Shown here one piece after another: positions 51,064 through 60,818 of a DNA stretch of 64,000 nt; position 1 is the stretch's first letter, and every line of letters starts with the position of its first letter. Source of the DNA: Haliscomenobacter sp040403615 (lineage in GTDB: Bacteria; Bacteroidota; Bacteroidia; Chitinophagales; Saprospiraceae); the NCBI RefSeq assembly GCF_040403615.1, contig NZ_JBBAKG010000026.1, positions 1 to 64,000 of the forward strand. Reading direction: 5' to 3'. A program made the position numbers and the translations under genes. The notes beneath the pieces were generated by a model. It saw nothing but the letters and a program-made list of their open reading frames with translations, ran no database searches and was not told the origin of the DNA.

Positions 51064-53418
51064 TTATTTACCTGCTACAACGAACTTCTTCGTTCCAGTT
51101 CCATTTTCGGTAGTAACCTGCATCAAGTAAGTACCTGAAGGCAATCCTGCCACTGACATTTGGAATTGATCCCGTCTTACGTTGTTGTATACTTTCTCGA
51201 GGATTTGGCGACCCGACAAATCCATGATCCGCACATTTGCTTGCTTCGCAACCTGGTTGAGCGCCAATTGAACGTTCACAAACTCTCGAGCTGGATTCGG
51301 TGATACTGCAAATTCATTGGTGATGGAAGGCAGATCGCGCTCGCTGGTCAGTACCAGTGGCCCAACGTTCATGCGCATCACGTACACATTTTCCAGGCCA
51401 TAGCCAGTTGGGCTATAAGATACGGTAGGCAAATCTGAATCAAGGGCAGTAAAGCTGGCAAATCGAGGTTTATTCGCATCAATACCAGCCAAAAGCATCG
51501 GAAGGCGATCGTAGTCGTCATTGAGTAATAATTCCAAATCGGTGTCATCACTGGCAAAATACTCACACATCAGCAAATAGGTAGTTGTATCTGCCAATTG
51601 AACCGGAGCTTTACCCTGTTCTGGGAAAGGCACGGTGATTAATCTTGCACCGGTTTCGGTTCCTTTGATGTCGTAGAAGTTATCTGCGATCAAGGTTCTT
51701 TCTGTTGCCTGAACATTGAGGTCAAAATTTTTATCAACCCATTTGTACAAGCTCAACAGTAAGGAGGTTCCTTTTAGGTCAGATCCATTGTTGATGCCAA
51801 ATGAAACACTACGGAGGTAATTTCCCTTGCCTTTGACCACATAGTAACTGTTGCCATATGCAGCAGAGTGCGGTTCACTGGGATCCCAGTTGTCCCCAGG
51901 TAAGGTATAAAACGAAGCACCCAATTCCTTGGCAAAGATGGTATCGGTCACCTTGTAAAAAAAGGCCTGCAAGTTGTCAAATCGATCGTAATCCGCTGAA
52001 TCCGCAGATGCCTGGTAGGCCATAACATAGGTACCTTTTTTTGCTGGTTTGTACTTGGCGCCAAAAAAGAAGGTATCAATCTGGTTCGGGGCAATGGTTG
52101 TAGTAACCAGGGAATCCCGGAAAACTCTGCCACCCGTCAGCGAATCTATTACACTTACCGCCATTTTTAGCTTGGTCTGTGCTTTTGCACCGATGTTTTC
52201 AACGGCTGCACTAAATGCAATTGGCTCAGCTTGTGACAGGGGTTGCTGAATATTGGGTGCCAAGGCATAGTATTCCGTTACCGCAAGGTTATTGGATTCG
52301 CGCTTGACCAATTTCACATCGTCAATGGCCCAATGGTAGAAATTTCCATCGTAGCGGAATTTGATTTTGATGCTGTCTGCGGTTTCACTGCCAATTAAAC
52401 GCACGGATTTGTAGGGATCCTCATTTGCATCAAAGGGACGAATTTCTTCGTTGATTTGAGTAGAAACCCAGGTTTTTCCCCCATCCTTTGACCAATCTAC
52501 AAAATACTCGCTTCCATAGAAATGGGTCAATTCCTGGTAGAAATTAACATTCATTGCTGTTCCTTTGGTTACCTTGATGGTAGGCGAAACCAACTCCGCA
52601 GAGTGGGGAGCAGGGCAAGGGCCAGCGCCAAAATTGGTACAAGCAGTGGAAGCTGCCAAATCCAGGGTAGCCGCGTTCATGATCATTGAACCGTTGCAAC
52701 GAGATGGCGAAAAGAATACCAATTGGCCAGTAGACAAACAAGGAGATGGGTATGCGTTGGCAGGAATCCAGGACCAGGTAGTGGCCGTATTGGGCTTGCC
52801 AGTACAAGAAATGGTGTTGCTTTTCCAGGAATTCAAGCCACCATCGAAATCGCCTTCTTTGGCTTTCCCACCCCAAACTACCAAACTTGGGTTGACAGGA
52901 TCAGGAGTAGCTGATTTGATCGAGACTTTAACTGCGCTGCCCAAAAGTGGCTTGATTTTATTGCCCGTTGCCAACGAAACCATGAAACTCGGAATCGTAA
53001 CCTGGTCTCCACCCGCTCCAGTTGCCATTGAAAACAAGATTGGCGCCGTACTAGTGTTGTTCACTATAATCACAGCAATAGCACCCTTGTTTTGGGCATT
53101 GAGCACTTTTTCGGAAAAGTTGCAAGTTCCGCGATCGATCACGGCTATTTTACCCGTCAAGTTGGTAACTATTGGAGATGCTGTACAGCCCAAAGTTCCA
53201 TTTGCAGCATCTTTGGCCTGGATCAACTCACCGGTCACCGTACAAAAATTGCGACCAAAAGTAGCCATTTCAGCAGCATAATCGCCGGCAATACTTGCTG
53301 GTTCTGTAACCGTCAAAGTATGGCTGGTTTGAGCTTTCAACTGAAAAGAAAGGGTCAGCAGAACAAAAGCTGTTACAACAGAACCTACTGCTGAGCAGAA
53401 ATACGTAAAACTCCGCAT
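51064..53418 (-). CDS. Secreted PA-domain protein with type A T9SS sorting domain
   Basis: A 784-residue exported protein from the ATG at 53418, with a signal peptide cut near LKAQ. A protease-associated (PA) domain lies at about residues 75-175 (GKIAVIDRGTCNFSEKVLNAQNKGAIAVIIVNN). A beta-sandwich part follows (FYQELTHFYGSEYFVDWSKDGGKTW), resembling MAM/jelly-roll regions. The C-terminal sorting domain is SPNPAREFVNVQL...GLPSGTYLMQV...KFVVAGK. No protease catalytic domain is visible, so the PA domain may bind ligand or substrate by itself. Confidence 0.9.
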   Translation of the reverse strand: MRSFTYFCSAVGSVVTAFVLLTLSFQLKAQTSHTLTVTEPASIAGDYAAEMATFGRNFCTVTGELIQAKDAANGTLGCTASPIVTNLTGKIAVIDRGTCNFSEKVLNAQNKGAIAVIIVNNTSTAPILFSMATGAGGDQVTIPSFMVSLATGNKIKPLLGSAVKVSIKSATPDPVNPSLVVWGGKAKEGDFDGGLNSWKSNTISCTGKPNTATTWSWIPANAYPSPCLSTGQLVFFSPSRCNGSMIMNAATLDLAASTACTNFGAGPCPAPHSAELVSPTIKVTKGTAMNVNFYQELTHFYGSEYFVDWSKDGGKTWVSTQINEEIRPFDANEDPYKSVRLIGSETADSIKIKFRYDGNFYHWAIDDVKLVKRESNNLAVTEYYALAPNIQQPLSQAEPIAFSAAVENIGAKAQTKLKMAVSVIDSLTGGRVFRDSLVTTTIAPNQIDTFFFGAKYKPAKKGTYVMAYQASADSADYDRFDNLQAFFYKVTDTIFAKELGASFYTLPGDNWDPSEPHSAAYGNSYYVVKGKGNYLRSVSFGINNGSDLKGTSLLLSLYKWVDKNFDLNVQATERTLIADNFYDIKGTETGARLITVPFPEQGKAPVQLADTTTYLLMCEYFASDDTDLELLLNDDYDRLPMLLAGIDANKPRFASFTALDSDLPTVSYSPTGYGLENVYVMRMNVGPLVLTSERDLPSITNEFAVSPNPAREFVNVQLALNQVAKQANVRIMDLSGRQILEKVYNNVRRDQFQMSVAGLPSGTYLMQVTTENGTGTKKFVVAGK

Positions 53419-53628
53419 ATGCGAAAATTTATTTAGGTGATGAAATGAATACAGATGCATGCTAGTGCCACGTCCAGTAGAAACTGATAGGCGAAGATGA
53501 TTTGTAAAAAGCATGAGCTATTGAACGGAAAATTACGCTTATAATGTAAAAGATCAAATTCTAAGGGGTATTTTGTAGGAAAGGGGACAAAATAAGAACC
53601 GAATGGGCCAATTGCAGGATGGGAGCCA

Positions 53629-56600
53629 TTACAGCCGTTTTTTGCGCAGCAATACTTTAAATCCTTGATCATAGGAAAAGAAAATTTCAGCTCCGATCCT
53701 TTCAGCGCGCATTTTCATGTTGAGCATGCCTTGTCCTGCCCCTTTGGGTTGGGACTTGAAATTTTGTCCGTCATCCATAATTTCCATTTCAAAAAACCAT
53801 CCATTGTGTCTCAAATGGATTTTCACCATGGTTGCTTTTTCGGCATGCTTGGCAACATTGTTGATCGCTTCCTTAAAAATGTAATACAGCTCCTGCCGAA
53901 TCTCAATGGGTATTTCAAGATTCACATCAAGATACCGGGCTTTGACCTGGAATTGAATGTTTAACGGTAGCAATACATCAGAAGCATGCTCTTCCATGTG
54001 CAAAACCAGGTCTTTAAATCGGTCTTTTCGCGAATCTATAGACCAAATGACGTCGTGCAATCTGGACATGGCCTTGCGGGAGATTTCAGCAATTTTTGCC
54101 AACTTTCCTTTATCCAGATCAGGTGTTTTTGACAACTGCAAAGCTTCCGCTTGCATCGCAATCCCTGCCAAAAGGCCACTTACCTCATCGTGAATGTCCG
54201 AGGATATTTTGGTGCGCAGTCTTTCTACTTTTAGCTTTTGAAATAGTCGATACCGCAGCAAAAAATAAATGCTTGTACACAAAACCAGGACAGAGAGGAT
54301 TAAAAACCACCAGGTGTAGTAAAAGAACGTTGCTACATGAAGCTGAATTACGAGGCTTTTTGACCAATTCCCTCGAGGATCTGCCCCTTGTATCAAAAGC
54401 TTGTATCTGCCTGCCGGTAATCGATGGTATTTGATTTGGTTTCTGTTTTCCAAATCTATCCATTGATGATCCAGGTTTTCCAGTTTATAGCGGTATTTGG
54501 TTTTGGAAATGTCCCAATAGATGGGCAGGGTAAATTCCAATTCCAGATTTTGTTCAGCTGCCGCAAGTTCAATCAGGTTCAAATGCTGCAAGTTTTTGGT
54601 AAACTCAATTAGGGTATCTCCCATACGATTGAATTTGCTAACCCGGGTCAGTGCTACGTGGGGAACCTCCTCAACTTTGGTCAAGTTTTCTGGTTTGAAG
54701 GCATTTACGCCATTGATGGTCCCGAAATACAAGATATTTTCTTCATCACGAAAAAATGAATACCGCGTAAAAGAGCTATGGGAGAAGCCATCCAAATCAT
54801 AGAAATTGGTAAATTTTTCTTTTTGGGGATCAAAGCAAGAAATACCATTGTGGGTACTTATCCAGAGTTTGCCGCGGTGGTCTTCCAAAATCCCAGAAAT
54901 CGTGTTGCTGGCCAAGCCATCTGCTTGCGTATAAGATTTCTCCTGAAGGGTTTTGGGGTTAAAGCGGATCAAACCCTGGGAAGACCCCAACCAAACTGTT
55001 CCTTGCCGATCTTCGTAAACACAATAGATCAATTGAGTCCCCAACTGAGTCTGCCCCACATAGGTTTTAAATTGGTTATCCTGAAGGGAATTTCCAACGA
55101 TTACTTTGTACAAGCCTTTATTGGTGGTCACCCAAAAATTATGGTCTTTGCTGGCAGCTATAAAATAGGGAAACATGTTGCGGAGGGGAGTGGGATCTTC
55201 AGCCGTGTAAAAAGGCCTGAATTCTGCGGTTTCTTTATTAAAAATCAGCAGCTTATAGTCACCATTCGGGTATTCGGTCAACAGCCAAAGCCGGTTTTGG
55301 CCATCTGCTTCAAATGCCCGAAAACGTGCAGGGTAACGGTAAACTTTCGCCTTTTTGGTACTCAAGTCGTAGCGAATGAGCAAACCTTTGTCTCTCCCTT
55401 GGCAGGCAATTCCCCATAAGAAATTAGGCGCTTCAAACTGTATGTCAAAGCAGCAATTGAACTTAAGTATGGTATCACTTTTTTCTTCAACAATCCGAAT
55501 GGTGTCGATTTTATTTTCAGACCTGTTTTTATTGAGTCTATACCAAAAGGTATTTTCGCTGGCAAAATAGATGTTTCCTTTTTGATCACTGGCCATTCCA
55601 CGCAGAATACGACCAAAATCATCCGAATCAATTTCCTTTTGAAGGTAGTTGTTGACGATATTTTGATTGTTTTTAAAAATTTTAAGCCCGGTATCTACAC
55701 CAAAGAAAATAGTGCCAAAAAAATCATCGCTGTAAACATCAACAATTTCTTTACTGATCGTAAGGAATTTACTGAAATCATGGACAACTTGCTTTTTAGT
55801 AATGCAATACAAGTTTTTACTGATCGGAAACCGGGTGCTGCCGTCTGTTTTCGAAACCAACACATTGCCTTTCTTGTCTTGCCACCACAACGAAAATTCA
55901 CCATCATTCGGTAATCCTGAAACTGCACGAAAGGTTCGTAGCTTGGCATTGTACCGAAATAAATAGTTGCAATGCGCATAGGCAAACCAGACTTTCCCCC
56001 GTCGATCGCGTTTTAGAATGGAAATCCGCTCCCCAAATGCGGTAGCAGGCAACTGCTCTCCCAAAAAATCCAGCCTGGAAAAGTGTTTCAGAATGCGCCC
56101 TCTTTTCACCAGTAGCAGCGCTCGATCCTTATTGTTTCCCAATAACCACTGGTGTTTGTCTACTTTGATGGCATCAAACAATTGGTCATTGGGTTCTCCA
56201 AGATAGTCAGATGTCATGGTTACGATTGCTCGAAAACGTTTTAGTGAATAATTAAATTCATACAAATGAACCATTTTGCGTTGTCGCAGGACGGAAATGG
56301 TAAACACCAATATGTTTCCATCATCGTCTACTTTGATGCTTTGTACCTGTTCAGCAGCATTGATCCCACTCTTCTTGAGAAAAATCGTTTTCTTTTCAAA
56401 GTTTTTGCAATCGATCAAATCAAAAAACTCTGCGTTGCGCAAGTAGGTCACTAATAATTTACCATCTTTTAAAAGTTTTAACGACTGAACATAATGATCA
56501 GAGATGGAATAGGGATTCTTGGTATTGGTATTGAAGGTCAAGAATTTGTAACCGTCGTATCTTTGTAATCCATGGGCTGTTCCGATCCAAAGCAATCCCG

Positions 56601-56769
56601 TGGGATCCTTGACCATCGCCGTGACCGTCCAATCGGCCAAACCATCTTGAATGGAAAAATAGCGAAAAGGAATTGCGCTTTTTTGCGCGCATAGCAAGCT
56701 TGGCCATAAAATGGCTACGATCCAAACAAACTTTCGGCTAGCTAGTTTTAGCTCATTAAATACATACAT
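53629..56769 (-). CDS. Periplasmic-propeller sensor histidine kinase (Reg_prop, Y_Y_Y, HisKA_3)
   Basis: A 1046-residue kinase. A signal/anchor at residues 8-29 is followed by two-component-regulator propeller repeats to about residue 700 (GLLWIGTAHGLQRYDG, GTVWLGSSQGLIRFNP, GKLWISTHNGISCFDP). A Y_Y_Y domain follows (YRYKLENLDHQWIDL, LPAGRYKLLIQGADPRGNWS), then one membrane segment (WWFLILSVLVLCTSIYFLL). The phosphoacceptor helix SSDIHDEVSGLLAGIAMQ carries the His. The ATPase has N box EAINNVAKHA, D box DDGQNF and G box GQGMLNMKMR. It is downstream of its probable partner regulator and lacks the fused receiver of hybrid systems. Confidence 0.94.
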   Translation of the reverse strand: MYVFNELKLASRKFVWIVAILWPSLLCAQKSAIPFRYFSIQDGLADWTVTAMVKDPTGLLWIGTAHGLQRYDGYKFLTFNTNTKNPYSISDHYVQSLKLLKDGKLLVTYLRNAEFFDLIDCKNFEKKTIFLKKSGINAAEQVQSIKVDDDGNILVFTISVLRQRKMVHLYEFNYSLKRFRAIVTMTSDYLGEPNDQLFDAIKVDKHQWLLGNNKDRALLLVKRGRILKHFSRLDFLGEQLPATAFGERISILKRDRRGKVWFAYAHCNYLFRYNAKLRTFRAVSGLPNDGEFSLWWQDKKGNVLVSKTDGSTRFPISKNLYCITKKQVVHDFSKFLTISKEIVDVYSDDFFGTIFFGVDTGLKIFKNNQNIVNNYLQKEIDSDDFGRILRGMASDQKGNIYFASENTFWYRLNKNRSENKIDTIRIVEEKSDTILKFNCCFDIQFEAPNFLWGIACQGRDKGLLIRYDLSTKKAKVYRYPARFRAFEADGQNRLWLLTEYPNGDYKLLIFNKETAEFRPFYTAEDPTPLRNMFPYFIAASKDHNFWVTTNKGLYKVIVGNSLQDNQFKTYVGQTQLGTQLIYCVYEDRQGTVWLGSSQGLIRFNPKTLQEKSYTQADGLASNTISGILEDHRGKLWISTHNGISCFDPQKEKFTNFYDLDGFSHSSFTRYSFFRDEENILYFGTINGVNAFKPENLTKVEEVPHVALTRVSKFNRMGDTLIEFTKNLQHLNLIELAAAEQNLELEFTLPIYWDISKTKYRYKLENLDHQWIDLENRNQIKYHRLPAGRYKLLIQGADPRGNWSKSLVIQLHVATFFYYTWWFLILSVLVLCTSIYFLLRYRLFQKLKVERLRTKISSDIHDEVSGLLAGIAMQAEALQLSKTPDLDKGKLAKIAEISRKAMSRLHDVIWSIDSRKDRFKDLVLHMEEHASDVLLPLNIQFQVKARYLDVNLEIPIEIRQELYYIFKEAINNVAKHAEKATMVKIHLRHNGWFFEMEIMDDGQNFKSQPKGAGQGMLNMKMRAERIGAEIFFSYDQGFKVLLRKKRL

Positions 56770-56866
56770 GAAAATCTACAACCCTTTAAACCATGCTAAA
56801 TTAGAAAAATTTCAACGTCCAATAAAATGAAACATCAGACAGGATTTGCCATGGCAACCACACATG

Positions 56867-57505
56867 TCAAATGTTTTTATTTAACAACATGGACACCAAT
56901 TCTCCACGGCTGTTGATTTGCAATTTTTTATAAATTTTTTTGATGTGATCTCGTACAGTTTCCAGGGTAATGTCACAGGAATCTGCAATCATCTTATAGC
57001 TTTGCCCATCCATTAGACAATTCAAAATTTCTTTTTGTCGGATAGTCAATGCAACCTCTGGTTTTTTATTCCGCTGCGGTGCACGGAAAAAGTTGACAAC
57101 ATGTCGGGCAATAGAGGGCGACATGAAAGACCCACCATTGGCTACTGTAAGTATGGCTTCCTTAATGGTTAGCAATGAAGTACTTTTGGATAAATATGCT
57201 ACTGCGCCACCACGAAGTGCTTCAAAAACGTGCCGTTCATCTTCATAAGAAGTCAACATTACAATGTCGATTTGGGGGTGTTTTTCGCGGATTGAATCAA
57301 TCCCTTCTAAACCAGACATTCCCGGAAGATTAATGTCAAGCAATAGAATGTGGGAATCAATGGCCTCCGCAGACAACAAAAAACTTTCAACTGATACATT
57401 GATCGAATGCAGTTCAAATTCTGGTTCTGCGCTGAGAAAGTCCGCTAAACTTTCCCTTACAAGCCCTTCATCTTCAACAATACTTAAATTGATTTGTTGG
57501 GACAT
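56867..57505 (-). CDS. LuxR/NarL-family response regulator
   Basis: A 212-residue regulator. The receiver domain has the phosphorylated Asp57 in LLLDINLPGMSG, the acidic pair in VEDEGL and Lys in YLSKST. The C-terminal helix-turn-helix is LTIRQKEILNCLMDGQSYKMIA then VRDHIKKIYKKL, LuxR type. The sensor kinase follows in the same direction after 97 bp, so the two form a cognate NarXL-like pair. Targets are unknown; the secreted PA-domain gene downstream of the kinase is a candidate by position only. Confidence 0.95.
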   Translation of the reverse strand: MSQQINLSIVEDEGLVRESLADFLSAEPEFELHSINVSVESFLLSAEAIDSHILLLDINLPGMSGLEGIDSIREKHPQIDIVMLTSYEDERHVFEALRGGAVAYLSKSTSLLTIKEAILTVANGGSFMSPSIARHVVNFFRAPQRNKKPEVALTIRQKEILNCLMDGQSYKMIADSCDITLETVRDHIKKIYKKLQINSRGELVSMLLNKNI

Positions 57506-57753
57506 TTTCGGGTTAGGTTTTAGATCTGCATCATTTCCAGCACTTTTGCCTCTTGATTATCAGATCCTGAGTGATTATGAAGTTTAAAAAGTGAAAATAT
57601 AAAAGATTTATTAAAAAATCAGGATGCTTGATCAAAAAAAATAATTTGCTAACTAAAGTTATATATAAACCAACAATAGTTTGGAAATTCACCAAAAAGG
57701 CTTTTTTTTTCCTATAATTTGCCAAATTGCATTCATTTTTTTCGAAAACACAA

Positions 57754-58827
57754 ATGGGTATGTTAAAATCAAAAATTGGCGGAATCGGATACTACGTTCC
57801 TGAGACCATTGTTACCAATCAAGACCTGTTGCGGGTGATGGATACCAGCGACGAATGGATTCAGGAAAGAACCGGAATCATGGAACGCCGTTACGGCAAA
57901 AAATTTGAAGAAACCCCCACTACCATGGCGGCTAGAGCGGCTGAAATTGCCATCGAACGTGCCGGCATAAACAAAGAAGACATCGATTTTATCGTTTTTG
58001 CTACGCTTAGCCCCGATTATTACTTTCCTGGCTGCGGAGTACTGTTGCAACGCGAACTGGGCATCACCAACACAGAAATTGGGGCATTGGACATTCGCAA
58101 CCAATGTTCTGGATTCATCTATGGCTTGTCGGTTGCCGATCAGTTTATCAAAACCGGTATGTACAAAAACATCCTATTGGTAGGTGCCGAAATGCACTCA
58201 ATGGGATTGGATTATTCTACCCGAGGGCGCAACGTAACGGTAATTTTTGGCGATGGCGCCGGGGCGGTAATCTTACAGCCAACTAGTGATGAAAATCAGG
58301 GGATTCTGACTACGCACTTGCATTCAGATGGCACTTACGCTGAGAAACTGGCCCTGATCAGCCCTGGTTCACATGGCGCCTACCACTTCAATAAAATGGC
58401 CATCGAAACCGATTTTGGGTTCCCAGATGTAGAATTTGGTGAAGTGTTTGTCAATCAAACCATGATCGACAATGCGTATACTTACCCGGTAATGGAAGGC
58501 CAGTTTGTATTCAAAATGGCAGTGCAAAAATTCCCCGAAGTTATTATGGAAGCACTTGACAAAACGGGTTTGCAAACCACCGACATCGATATGCTGATTC
58601 CCCACCAGGCCAACCTGCGCATCAGCCAATTTGTGCAAGGAAAATTGGGACTCAGCGACGAAAAAGTCTGGAACAACATCCAACGCTACGGCAATACCAC
58701 CGCAGCCTCCATCCCGATTGCCTTGTGCGAAGCCTGGGAAGCCGGAAAAGTCAAGTCTGGGGATTTGGTATGCCTGGCGGCCTTCGGCAGCGGTTTTACC
58801 TGGGGCAGTGCGTTGATCCGCTGGTAA
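57754..58827 (+). CDS. 3-oxoacyl-ACP synthase III family protein (FabH-like)
   Basis: A 357-residue thiolase-fold condensing enzyme; ATG at 57754 or 57760. The triad is Cys118 in RNQCSGFIYGL, His in PHQANLR and Asn in RYGNTTAAS. The common FabH active-site context AACAGF is NQCSGF here and the protein is longer than housekeeping FabH (about 317 residues), so it may use a non-acetyl starter or serve a special lipid rather than bulk fatty-acid initiation. No other fab gene is adjacent. Confidence 0.88.
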   Translation: MGMLKSKIGGIGYYVPETIVTNQDLLRVMDTSDEWIQERTGIMERRYGKKFEETPTTMAARAAEIAIERAGINKEDIDFIVFATLSPDYYFPGCGVLLQRELGITNTEIGALDIRNQCSGFIYGLSVADQFIKTGMYKNILLVGAEMHSMGLDYSTRGRNVTVIFGDGAGAVILQPTSDENQGILTTHLHSDGTYAEKLALISPGSHGAYHFNKMAIETDFGFPDVEFGEVFVNQTMIDNAYTYPVMEGQFVFKMAVQKFPEVIMEALDKTGLQTTDIDMLIPHQANLRISQFVQGKLGLSDEKVWNNIQRYGNTTAASIPIALCEAWEAGKVKSGDLVCLAAFGSGFTWGSALIRW

Positions 58828-58886
58828 TGGTTTAGGTGCTGATTTATAGATGTCGTAATGTCACTATGGCATTAATAAAATACGGC

Positions 58887-58894
58887 TATATTTG
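58887..58894 (+). promoter_or_regulatory. -7 promoter box for the dynamin-like gene
   Basis: TATATTTG matches TAnnTTTG, 43 bp upstream of the ATG at 58938, and rules against the longer in-frame starts at 58836-58866. Confidence 0.65.
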
Positions 58895-58937
58895 CACATC
58901 ACCACATACGCAAATCAGCACATTACCAGATCAACAT

Positions 58938-60674
58938 ATGTCATTAATCAATCAAAATACCATTGCGTTAAGGGCGCGCATTGATGAAGCGGTAAAAGAC
59001 CTCCATGAACTGACCATCCGCATTAACCATGCTGAATTGGCCAAAACGGTCAGTGATTTGCGCAACCGCATCAATGACCCATTTATGTTTGTGATCGTTG
59101 GGGAGGTCAAAGCAGGCAAAAGCAGTTTCATCAATGCCCTTTTACAAACCGAGCGTGAAATAACCAAGGTGGCACCTCAGCCGATGACCGACACCATTCA
59201 GCAAATCGTGTATGGTGAAACCGAGGAAATTATCGTGATCAATCCTTTTCTGAAGAAAATTCTTATTCCTGTTGACATCCTCAAGGAAGTAGCCATTGTA
59301 GATACCCCTGGAACCAATACCATTGTAGAGCACCATCAGGAAATCACCGAGTCATTCATTCCTGCCTCTGATTTAATCGTGTTTGTATTTGAAGCCAAAA
59401 ACCCATACCGCCAATCGGCCTGGGACTTTTTCAAATTCATCCACGACGAATGGCGCAAGAAGGTCATTTTCGTGCTGCAACAAAAAGACTTGATGTCGGC
59501 AGAAGACCTGGCGGTCAACATGAACGGGGTAAGAGAGTACGCCGAGAAACAAGGCATCCATCAGCCTCAAATTTTTGCAACCTCCGCCAAATTGGAAAAA
59601 GATGGCGAAAAAACGGAAAGTGGTTTCATACCCGTTCGGCATTACATTCTGGAAAACATCACCGGAGGAAAAGCGCCGGTATTGAAGCTCGAAAACAGCG
59701 TAAGCACTTGCCTGCGCATCAACGACAGCATTCGCGAAGGGCTGGATTTGCGCCAGCAGCAATGGGAAGTAGATCTGGAATTCAGGAAGGACATCAAAAG
59801 TACCCTGGACAACCAGGAATTGAAATCCAACCGACAAGTAGACCAATTGGTAGAAAACATCCTGGCAGGTTACGACCGCACCACCCAGGTCAAAGAGCAG
59901 GAATTGCGCGAAGGTTTGTCTTTTTTCTCACTGGTACGCCGATCTATATCCTCCATTTTCACCAAAAAGACTTCGGCCAAAGAATGGCTGGAAACCCTGG
60001 CGAAAGACCTGGAAAAGGAGTTGAATCAAACCTTGCGCGACAAGTTGCACGATGGCATCAATGACCTGGCCGACAATGTACAGCAAATGGCCAAATTGAT
60101 TGACCTGAAGATCAACCAAAGCCGCAGTTTGCTCCACAACGACCACGAAATATTCAGCGCCATCGCCGAGCGGCGGCACAATATCTTCCGCGAGTTGCAA
60201 GATAAATTTGAAGACTTTATCAAAAAAAGTGAGAGTTTCACGGATCAATCCTTGTTCCCGGATAAAGCTCCCCTTCCGGGTTCTTTTGCTACGGGCAGCG
60301 GCATTGCCGTGATTGGGCTGATCCTGGCCGTCATTACTCAGGGAGCAGTTTTTGACATCACCGGAGGCGTTTTGACCACTATTGGTATTCTATTTGCAGG
60401 TTTTGCGACCAACGGCAAGCGCCGCAAAATCATTGAAGGTTTTCAAAGCGAGATCAATCGAGGCAGAACCAAAATCGATACCGATGTCAATGCGCAGCTC
60501 AAACAATACATCAAAAGACTCAAAGAGCGCATCGACAGCAATTTTGATCCTTTTGATTTGATGCTCGAAAAAGAGAAGGAACAATTAGCGATCCTGAATC
60601 AGGAACAAGCATTGATCACCACTCGTTTTGCTGTGCTGGATACCGATATCAAAGCCGTACTGCTTAGCTTGTAA
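58938..60674 (+). CDS. Bacterial dynamin-like GTPase
   Basis: A 578-residue large GTPase. G1 is GEVKAGKS (55-62); the switch Thr is in PQPMTDTIQQ; G3 is VDTPGTN (Asp122, Gly125); the G4 position reads QQKD (181-184) instead of N/TKxD. Helical stalk regions follow (LRQQQWEVDLEFRKD, LAKDLEKELNQTLRDKLHDG). A hydrophobic pair at about 455-490 (GSGIAVIGLILAVITQGA, GGVLTTIGILFAGF) would insert in the membrane, and a helical C-terminus closes the bundle. Bacterial relatives remodel or protect membranes; some serve in phage resistance. It stands alone with its own promoter. Confidence 0.9.
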   Translation: MSLINQNTIALRARIDEAVKDLHELTIRINHAELAKTVSDLRNRINDPFMFVIVGEVKAGKSSFINALLQTEREITKVAPQPMTDTIQQIVYGETEEIIVINPFLKKILIPVDILKEVAIVDTPGTNTIVEHHQEITESFIPASDLIVFVFEAKNPYRQSAWDFFKFIHDEWRKKVIFVLQQKDLMSAEDLAVNMNGVREYAEKQGIHQPQIFATSAKLEKDGEKTESGFIPVRHYILENITGGKAPVLKLENSVSTCLRINDSIREGLDLRQQQWEVDLEFRKDIKSTLDNQELKSNRQVDQLVENILAGYDRTTQVKEQELREGLSFFSLVRRSISSIFTKKTSAKEWLETLAKDLEKELNQTLRDKLHDGINDLADNVQQMAKLIDLKINQSRSLLHNDHEIFSAIAERRHNIFRELQDKFEDFIKKSESFTDQSLFPDKAPLPGSFATGSGIAVIGLILAVITQGAVFDITGGVLTTIGILFAGFATNGKRRKIIEGFQSEINRGRTKIDTDVNAQLKQYIKRLKERIDSNFDPFDLMLEKEKEQLAILNQEQALITTRFAVLDTDIKAVLLSL

Positions 60675-60818
60675 TCCTTGTAATTTGCACCGTTGTCCAT
60701 ACAAACCCGGTTTTGGGCTAATCTTTTTTGACCTTAAATCGAAAAAGGCATAACTTTACAAGCATTGATAAGTTAATTTTTTTGTTGAATCTACGGCTCA
60801 GCCACTCACCCGTTTGGT

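Noticed and set aside
58938..60674. Dynamin-like GTPase as part of a phage-defence island
   Set aside because: Its neighbours are a lipid-synthesis enzyme and a TM2 protein. There is no integrase, second dynamin, nuclease or other defence gene, so defence remains only a possibility.
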